From the NCBI GenBank assembly GCA_963281155.1, contig CAUJLY010000001.1, positions 2,666,001-2,730,000 on the forward strand: DNA of 64,000 nt. Reading direction: 5' to 3'. A program made the translations under genes and the position numbers. Positions 56,851 to 64,000 of this stretch are shown one piece after another; position 1 is the first letter of the stretch, and every line of letters starts with the position of its first letter. Source of the DNA: Rhabditophanes sp. KR3021 (lineage: Eukaryota > Nematoda > Chromadorea > Rhabditida > Alloionematidae). Under the pieces are notes generated by a model that had not been told where the DNA came from, ran no database searches, and worked only from the letters and a program-made list of their open reading frames with translations.

Positions 56851-58758
56851 TTACCACATAAAATTAATCTGAGGGTTTTGATCACTAAACTTCTCAAGGT
56901 ATTTTAAATATTTACAATCACCAAATAAAGAATTAAAACATTCATATTTTTGTAGAAAATCTAAATTGAGATAGTGTGTTAATGGTTCAAAAGGAAATAA
57001 AAATAACAGTGAAAAAGTAATAGTAATTAGTGTTGATCTGTAAACGGACAAACTTTTGTAGTACTTTATATATAATCTGGCATGCCCAATACCGACAATA
57101 ATTACTGTGATATTAGCAAAAAATTGGAAATTCTCCGTTAGCGAAACTAATATAATTACAAGGATTATAAGAACTGGCACACTCTGGCCGAGTCTATTGA
57201 ATTCTTTTCTTTTGCTGTTATTTAGGACAATTGTAAAAATCCACATCCCAAGAACACCACTTTCGCATGTAAAAGTAGGAATATTTGGCTGGACTAATAA
57301 ATTAATAATTCCCGCTAATTTGCAATACCATAGATACGAAACTGCACTGACGATTGTAGTGTTGTATTGTTCAAATCGAACTACTCCATGCAATATCCCG
57401 AAAAATGTGATTACAAATGAAATTATGGTTTCCACTGATATCGAGGACATTATTATTCTGGTGTATAGTGAGAATAATATGAACTCTGAGTTAGAAATTC
57501 CTGCCAATGTTAAATCGGAGATCCCATCAACTTGTGAACATAGATGAGCTTCCCCGTGAAATATTCCATTCATCCATAGGCATTTGTGCTCGTTCATCAA
57601 ATGACAATGTCCGTGAATTCCATATGTACATGGTCTATTATCAATAATCATAGTTAACCCCAAACAATTTGATTCCTCATCCACTGAATTGGTGAAATTG
57701 GGTTTGTTGCAAATGATGTTGATAGGATAGTCAAGAACATTTGTCGGTAGTAAAATATTATTTTTGTCCCCAGAATGACAACATCTCGAATTAATGCCAC
57801 AAATGGTTCCATCATCACCGTTTTGAAATAACTTGATATGATGATACTTCCCACACCCAACTCCCTTTAGTGTTTGATAAGCAGTTCTGTCGTACATATC
57901 AAAGCAACATTTCGTATTATACTCTCTGGCTCGAATTTGGTTCTTGATACTAGACGTCAAGTCAGTGTCGTACAATAAAGGTCCATACATAGCAAATGAT
58001 TTTATCATACTTTTATAAGTAAATGATCCAAGTGGAGAGAAAGGATATAAACGACGAATGGGTTGAATAAATGTGTAAACGGATTCCTTTCCATCATTGT
58101 ATAGGCTTTCCTCTTTAATTTGATAATTTTTGACGTCACTGCAAAATAGTTGAGGTATAAAAACTGTTACCATGAATATAAGCAAAAACCAACTGAATAC
58201 ATTTTTGTAAAGTGGATAATGCTTTAGACATGACCAGTTGAATAATCTTTTCATAAGCCAGATAAATTTATTTTCTCCAATGCTTTTGTGAATGCTTTTG
58301 CGTCTTTTGATATTTTGGAAATCATTTTGCATAAAGTTATTTTGTAACACAGAATTTTCTTGATTGCATGGCCTTATACTCGACAATTCCTTATATTCGA
58401 ATTCTTCTATCAAGCTTAATGAGTGAAAACGGTAACTCGAATTGTGGGTAGTTGAATGATACAAACTTCTGTCAAGTATGTTTGCTGTTGTATAAGGTGA
58501 TGATGTGAATCTGATGTCATTAATAGTACTTTGGAATAATCGGGATCTTTCGCATGGTAGTTGCACAACTTTTCTTACTTTAAAAGAATTGTAACTTCTC
58601 GGGGATGCACATAAAGACAAGTTTGGTTGATTAGCATGTTTTTTTGTATGCGATGAGTTTAGAGTGTAGGATGTTATCTAAATAAAGATGTAAAAATGCA
58701 ATTAATAATAACTTACATCAAATTTGAGGAAGTCCAAGACAGAGTTTAATTCAGGCAT
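56851..58758 (-). CDS. Inactive rhomboid (iRhom)-like protein
   Basis: Exon 1 complement(58717..58758) adds the start MPELNSVLDFLKFD and joins in phase 0 to exon 2 complement(56851..58677), giving 622 aa. A Ser/Arg-rich cytosolic part (1-170) leads to TM1 (~174-193), then a large Cys-rich luminal iRhom homology region. It includes NRPCTYGIHGHCH and HGEAHLCSQVD, very like the RPC-x-G-x-x-G-xC and EATLCSQVxC of iRhoms. Six more TM segments follow. The rhomboid dyad site reads CESG (~485-488) and the TM6 histidine is replaced (FFANITV, ~534-540), so proteolysis is unlikely. iRhoms act in ER trafficking and quality control of membrane clients; the client here is unknown. Confidence 0.8.
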
Positions 58759-58904
58759 CTTGATATGAAGTTTGGTATGAGCTTTAAATAAAGTTTAGGT
58801 AAACAAGACTGCTTGTCATTGGTATGAAGTTGATTTGTTAATGTCATCGTAAAAATTAAATTAAAAGTTGATGAAATGGCATTTAAATGCTTTCTTTGGT
58901 TGAC

Positions 58905-59117
58905 ATGAATCCTGACTTTTATGAAAATGTTATTTCAATTTTTTCAAAGTTTTTATCAAATATTTATGTGGATATGTTTTATTTAAAACAAATACAGACG
59001 GAGAATAAAAATAAAGTCCATATATTTGTACTATTATTACTATCATTGGGTCTGATTGAAACCATATGCTATTATTGTAATTTTGTCATAAATTTGAAAA
59101 TTCTACCGCAACATTAA
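58905..59117 (+). CDS. Possible 70-aa single-TM protein
   Basis: ATG 58905 starts a 70-aa frame (MNPDFYENVISIFSKFL...) with one TM segment (VHIFVLLLLSLGLIETICYY) flanked by a Lys-rich stretch. Plain size and lack of introns or a promoter element leave it uncertain; it lies between the divergent iRhom and a receptor. No family recognised. Confidence 0.3.
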   Translation: MNPDFYENVISIFSKFLSNIYVDMFYLKQIQTENKNKVHIFVLLLLSLGLIETICYYCNFVINLKILPQH

Positions 59118-59476
59118 CTATCAAATTAGATATAACCTGTAGGTTCCAAGCATACTGCCAAATTATTTTAAAATTTTTTGCTAAGCCAAAATAAATCGAA
59201 GTTTTGCCCTATCTGGATAAATAAATGATAGAACATTTTGGTTATTATTAGTGATTATGCTTTAATTGTATTATTATTCTTTTTTAATTATCTAAATAGA
59301 TTAATTTAAGTAAATATCAACAAAAAATAGTTAATCTCGGTTAAATATTAAAAAAAACACATTATTGCTAATTAAATGCCTTGAATTTTTTCTTATGATA
59401 GGAAAGTAATTAAATTAATTGTTTTTTGAATTCTTTATTTAACTATGAAGATTTATAATATCACTTATAATAAAAA
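59118..59476. other. Intergenic region
   Basis: About 360 AT-rich bases upstream of the receptor at 59477. Nothing identified. Confidence 0.3.
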
Positions 59477-60494
59477 ATGTCGAAGTACGGAATAGTGACT
59501 GATATAATTATCTCTATTACAATAATATCAAGTAATATCTTAGCTTTATGTATAACTCTAAAGCATGAAGATAAAGGATCCGCTAAAGGATATCGAAATT
59601 CGCTTTTATTTCAATTTGTTTGCGGTCTTTTAACAGGCATTTCATTTCTATTTTTGAATAATGAAATATATATGGATAAACAATATTTCATTTATCACAT
59701 GTATATTGCAAATTATTTTTATATAAATTTTACTTTGTGCAAAATTGCATTGTGTGCTTTATTAGGATTAGGATATATGAATCTTTCGTCGATAACAAAC
59801 GTTGTAGTCTTTCGACAACTAAGTGTTTGTAGCAAAGTTGAAATGAAAAATAAACACTTCATTTTTGGAATAATTGTAAATATTTTTACAAGTTTGATAT
59901 TATCCAGCTCCGCTTGGTTCTCAATAGATGAACAAGAATCTGATCGAATTACCAATATATTAAATCAAAACAACTCAATGATTTACATAGCTATGGATTA
60001 TGTATGTTTATTGAACTTTAGATCATAAGTTAATAAAATTATTTTAGTTTGACGTCAAGTGTCAATTTCAAATAGGTTTAGTTTGCATTTATTTTATTGT
60101 AAACTATTTAATAATTTTAAAAATGCATAGAAAATTAAGTTTGTTTATGAAGAACTACAAGTCATCAATATCCAATCATACATTCAAATTACAACAACAA
60201 TTTCAACTGATCTGTCTTTTTCAAAGTATCAGTCCATGTATATTTAGTGGAGTCCCTACAGTGGTTATAATAATTATGATGATCACTAGTACCAACTCAG
60301 GAGATTCGATGACATATATATTTCGAGGTTTTATATTCATAGCAACAATTAATGCATTACTTTATATATTTCTTATAAAAAGAAACAGAACAGTTGTCAA
60401 TTTATGGAGGCAAAGATTTGTTAATTACATTCTTAGAAAGAAAAAAATTGAATCAACTATTAAAGTTTCAGTGTGGAGTGTCACAAGGGTTTGA
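59477..60494 (+). CDS. Serpentine chemoreceptor, Str/Srh/Srd-like
   Basis: Exon 1 (59477-60001) and exon 2 (60048-60494) join in phase 0 over a 46-base intron, giving 323 aa. The intron follows the same TM5 position as in the 2.1-3.2 kb receptor. Motifs include FKLQQQFQLICLFQSISP before TM6, the str/srh-type LQxQFxxxLxxQxxxP pattern, and the short RQRFVNYILRKKK tail. Seven TM segments are complete. Confidence 0.75.
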
Positions 60495-60888
60495 TCCTAA
60501 AAATGTTTGCCATGATAGATTAATTTTTAAGCAAACAAAATTATGATATTCCAAATGTGAGTATGTTATGTACCTACTTCTTGAAACACTTGATATTTCT
60601 GATCTCGAATATTGATAATTCTATGTATTAATTAATCGCTTCTATTAGAATCTTTGACTATTTCATACTATTATGGATAAATATTTTCAATCTGATTTGC
60701 CGAAATAATGAGTACGTAAATATTTTTTTCCAAAGCAATTAAATAATTAATTATCATCACAGCTTAATGATAATAACAATCAACCATAATATTATTACGC
60801 TTGAAATATGTTGCATACAGAAAAATTGTCTTCTATAAAATCATTTTTGATTAATTTTGCTTACATGAAATCATTTTTAATGTTTGTT
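60495..60888. other. Intergenic region
   Basis: About 390 AT-rich bases between convergent genes. Nothing identified. Confidence 0.3.
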
Positions 60889-61151
60889 TTATTTTGCAAT
60901 TAAGAATTCACAAGTACATGCACCTACTGAACAATGTAATGCACTAGTCAAACCATGGTTGCATTGGAATTGACCAACACATTCAGCTTCAATTTTGCAA
61001 GGGCTATATGTAGAATCCTTATAAATACGGAAAAATGTGTCTTCTTCCAAATCCAGACTTGAACGCGGTTGGTGATGGATTGGGCAATCTGTCCAACCAT
61101 AAGTATACATGCGTTTTTCAAGGTCTTCCTTTGAAGTATCTTCAACATAGT
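60889..61151 (-). CDS. Cys-rich secreted protein, 3' exon (start not resolved)
   Basis: A terminal exon from an acceptor (AAACAAAACAG) at 61152 to TAA 60889-60891. It reads DYVEDTSKEDLEKRM, a stretch with TDCPIHHQPRSS, then a Cys cluster (CKIEAECVGQFQCNHG, LHCSVGACTCEF) like a small EB- or EGF-type knot. The 5' exon with the expected signal peptide was not found in 61.15-61.6 kb. In another frame ATG 61148 opens a shadow that is not used. Confidence 0.4.
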
Positions 61152-61844
61152 CTGTTTTGTTTTTCAGTTAAACAGTAACAATTTAATTTTGCATGATTTA
61201 GTTGAAGAATAAAAGACAAAAATGTAAGGAAATAGTTCCTAATGTTTCACTTGGTGCCTTTTTTTAATAATAAGATTTTTATACGAAAAAATAAATATAT
61301 TTTCTATTAAAAAGCACTCTATTTTATTAATGGTAATAGGAATCCATTATTTTTGTTCATAATTAATACTTTCTGATAGTTGATCTTTCACTAATTGATT
61401 TTTTAATTAAAACAATAAATGGTGTTTCTAAAATGGCAATTATACACCACTAGTAAATATGATCCTTTACGTAAATTATTTTTTAAAAATAACTTCCTCC
61501 ACATATTAATGATAATATGCAACAAAAATAATATTTTTACCAAGATATGATACATTTAATTTTTGTGAAAAGAATTGATAGTTCAACTACGACTATCCTT
61601 TCAAATAACTTTTCTTAGTCAATTGAGATTTTGAAAACTCAATTCAATGAACGAGTTTACATTAGGACTCAACATCAGTCAATGTTTGCTGCTACAGGTA
61701 GTAAAGCTCAGGTACATTGAATCATCATTATTTGTTTAATAAAATATTATTTCCAGATTACTGTTGTTTACCAATTATTTAATTATGAATACTAACATAT
61801 GAATCAACAAGTATATTTTAAATTTTTATTCTTCCAAATATAAT
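61152..61844. other. Intergenic region
   Basis: About 690 bases. It should contain the missing first exon of the Cys-rich gene, but I could not place it. Confidence 0.25.
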
Positions 61845-63169
61845 TTAATCTTTAATTTTCTTAACTAACCATTCTGGCTTTAAAAGACGACATTTGTTGA
61901 CTGCATCAATAATAGCAAAAGAAATTCTCGATCCGAGAGTATATTTTCTAGCATTCCACAAGTAATCACTAGCTTCCTCTGGAACTGAATAATTTTGTAA
62001 GGCAAAGCTGTACATCATTAATAATTGAATAGATTGATCAATCATGCAATAATCATAATTTAATTTGAACATTTCCCAGCTAATTTCAAATTGGCCTCCT
62101 CTATTAATAATCTCATTTTTCAAATTGTCATAATATATTGGTAGATCAACAACTTCAAGTTCTCGTCTAATTTCAGGTGAACATCCAATGACGATAACTC
62201 TTGCAATATCAATAGCGATAGATCCAACATAAACAATTTGCCAGTCAATCATAGCTCCAATTTCATTTCCAGGATTGCCATGAGCGTCCATTTTGTATGT
62301 CACATTATTCAGCCACATGTTATTATGCGCAAGGCTTTTTATATTTCCCTCAATGTTGACGATATCATTAGATATGAAATGTAGTACTTGACCAAAATTA
62401 TCCATCATCGTTAGAATATCATCTTCATAATCTTTGTATAATTCATTTGGTACAAATGTCCTCACCTGTGCCCAATTGATTGCAAGTATGGGGCTCATTT
62501 TTTCAAATTCTTCAGCACCAAAAACAATGCCATACTCATTTTGCCATTGTTTAGAAGGAAGACTGCAAAAATATGCTTGCAAATTATGAATTTCCTTTAA
62601 ACAGTTTCTAGCTTGATAGATATTTAAACCATGTATAAATTCAATATTAGTAGAAGAACCAAGATAATCCATTATCATAGCCCCTTCTGGTTTCCTTTTA
62701 ATCCATTCCCTAACCCCATAGCATTTTACTATCTTTAAATTAGGAATTTGTGTGAATTCACTGTAAAATTGACATTCTCTATTGTGAGCCCGGGCAATAA
62801 GTTCGGTAGTTATTACTTCATTTCCTTCGTCCTTATCAAATTTTTGATTTTCTAAAGCTTCTGACATGCTATCTGTTCCAGGAATTTTCAGAGCAATTAC
62901 AAATGGTTCTTTTGATGTATCATCAAAATGAATAACAATTTTATAAACTTTAGAGGCAAAACCTTTCCCGCCACTGATATGCAGTGCTTCGACCTAATAA
63001 AATATATATAATTTAAAAATATCAAAATTACCTTTGTTACTTTGGCATTTCCTCTTGCAACTTTAAAGTTTTATTTTTCTCTTCTAACGAATAAATAACC
63101 CATTTAAGATCAGTTTTAGTTCCTTGAACATTAGAATCTTCTAATTGTTGAGTAACGAAGATATTCATT
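61845..63169 (-). CDS. CHK-type kinase-like protein (DUF1679/EcKL), damaged first exon
   Basis: Exon 2 complement(61845..62993) encodes 383 codons of the nematode CHK kinase-like family. It has a glycine loop (HISGGKGFASKVYKI), a SLAHNNMWLNNV catalytic region like the family's HxDxxxxN, and an MIDWQ metal site (DFG-like D in IDWQ). The H-x-D aspartate seems replaced by Asn (AHNNMW). Exon 1 (63032-63169) should supply about 45 residues: ATG 63169 (MNIFVTQQLEDSNVQG), a TDLKWVIYSLEEK piece and FKVARGNAKVTK next to the splice are all visible but in different frames. Two indels in A-rich runs would be needed. It may be a pseudogene or contain sequence errors. Relatives phosphorylate ecdysteroids or small alcohols. 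Confidence 0.65.
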
Positions 63170-63224
63170 ACTAAACGAATTTATTCTTCTTGAAATAATG
63201 ATTTGTTTCAGCAATTTACGCATA

Positions 63225-63232
63225 CTTATATA
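63225..63232 (-). promoter_or_regulatory. TATA box of the CHK kinase-like gene
   Basis: TATATAAG on the minus strand lies about 56 bases upstream of the ATG at 63169. The promoter looks intact even though exon 1 is damaged. Confidence 0.4.
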
Positions 63233-63780
63233 CCCATTTGAATGACCTTAAATGAATACAGACACAATTTTTTTATTATTTAGTTACCATAATTATATTT
63301 CATTTTCAGTATCTGTTATAATTCTAATCGTGTTAATTTGACTTTCATTGTAACTTTTTGCAAAGATTGATACTTTTAGTCAAGTTCAATCTAAATTGAC
63401 AGAAATAAATTTGGCTTAGTGTATATTATTATCACAACAAATAATTAAAGTGTCAGATCAAGTTAAATTTCGTGTGCTTCATTGGCTTTCAATTACGTCT
63501 ACATTTTATATAATTACAATAACAATATAAATTGCTTTTACTGGAGTGTTTTGTGCTTAAGTATGATTATGTTTAATTATTGTGAAGTTCAAATGATATG
63601 ACAGTCATTTCAAAGTTATAAACAAGTAACAAATTGTGTATAGTGAGTATTTTTTGTGATTCTTGACGGGGAATAGTTACAATAATTTTTCATCGCAAAA
63701 TATTTAAATTAAGCATGTAATTTGATTAAAATAAATTCAATCAAACTTTAAATTTTTACACATATACTTTAAGATATCAC
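63233..63780. other. Intergenic region
   Basis: About 550 AT-rich bases ending at a sharp composition change near 63790. Nothing identified. Confidence 0.3.
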
Positions 63781-64000
63781 TTAATTTGAAATAAAGTTGT
63801 CGCCGGGTTCCGTGACGGGAATCTGTAAGTCAGTGTATTGGCGGTTTAGTTTGAGGAAGGCTTGCCGTTCAGACCAACAGTTGACTACTATGTGTTGTCG
63901 ACCGAGCGTCCGTACCAAGCGTTGCGTCGATAGGCTTATCTTAGAGGAATCTTCGATAAACCGGTCGTGGCTTCGGCCTCTAAAGAGAGATGTACGGCTC
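63781..64000 (-). other. GC-rich tail, possibly the 3' end of a minus-strand coding region
   Basis: From about 63790 to the window end the sequence turns GC-rich, unlike the rest. One minus-strand frame is open for 73 codons to TAA 63781-63783 (ending TDLQIPVTEPGDNFISN), Arg/Ser-rich, with codons such as CGG and TCG that are rare elsewhere here. This could be the last exon of a gene beyond the window, a transposon or rDNA-related end, or a foreign or chimeric join. An open frame of this length is not rare at this GC level, so the coding call is weak. Confidence 0.3.

Noticed and set aside
1..64000. CRISPR arrays, bacterial operons or ribosome binding sites
   Set aside because: Spliced genes, tRNA intron and family content are nematode; no regular short-repeat arrays or operon-like gene packing were seen.

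Overview
This window looks like chromosomal DNA of an AT-rich nematode. Genes are compact and carry short GT..AG introns, mostly 37-60 nt and often ending in TTTTAG or TTTCAG. The gene content is nematode-typical: serpentine chemoreceptor families, a cuticle collagen, an innexin, a BTB-kelch protein, a CHK-type kinase and an iRhom. Base composition and intron size suggest a clade IV worm (Strongyloides or a relative); this is inference, since no ribosomal or marker sequence confirms it. About 30 protein-coding loci, two tRNA genes and several decayed gene copies are supported. Many genes use more than one exon; splice sites and phases were worked out by hand and the protein lengths follow from those joins.

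Layout. 1-5 kb: the 5' end of a secreted-protein gene (minus strand), a broken chemoreceptor (+) and two intact two-exon chemoreceptors (-). 5-9.5 kb: ORC1 (the DNA replication origin ATPase), an Srx-like receptor and a secreted protein. 9.6-10.1 kb: tRNA-Tyr (with intron) and tRNA-Gln. 10.3-13.3 kb: another receptor and a CUB/VWA secreted protein. 13.6-14.6 kb: arm A of a ~1 kb inverted repeat. 15-18.6 kb: a truncated, catalytically dead tyrosine-phosphatase-like gene and a BTB-BACK-kelch gene. 19-28.5 kb: an Srt receptor, two members of a secreted family (one a fragment, one frameshifted), a large unknown protein and a Cys-containing secreted protein. 28.6-30.6 kb: an armadillo-repeat protein and a 72-aa N-myristoyl-type protein. 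31-41 kb: gene-poor, with a solitary potassium-channel-pore-like exon, a four-TM LAPTM-like gene and an orphan terminal exon. 41-48.3 kb: innexin, TBC1D7, cuticle collagen (a zinc-finger relic lies in its long intron) and an intronless divergent CSL/LAG-1-like transcription factor. 48.5-49.6 kb: arm B of the inverted repeat. 50.5-54.8 kb: a frameshifted sigma-type GST, a decayed minus-strand copy of the 22 kb secreted gene, a single-pass membrane protein and a broken chemoreceptor. 55-63 kb: two chemoreceptors, an iRhom-like gene, a Cys-rich secreted protein and a CHK kinase with a damaged first exon. The last ~210 bases are abruptly GC-rich.

The genes do not form one pathway. The striking theme is turnover. 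Chemoreceptor and secreted-protein genes sit beside truncated or frameshifted relatives, and related sequences recur on the opposite flank of the window in inverted orientation (13.6-14.6 vs 48.5-49.6 kb; 20.5-23.4 vs 51.4-52.4 kb). Housekeeping genes (ORC1, TBC1D7, innexin, collagen) are intact. Several regulatory or enzymatic folds appear in altered form: a phosphatase without its catalytic cysteine, a rhomboid without its histidine, and a CSL factor without introns.
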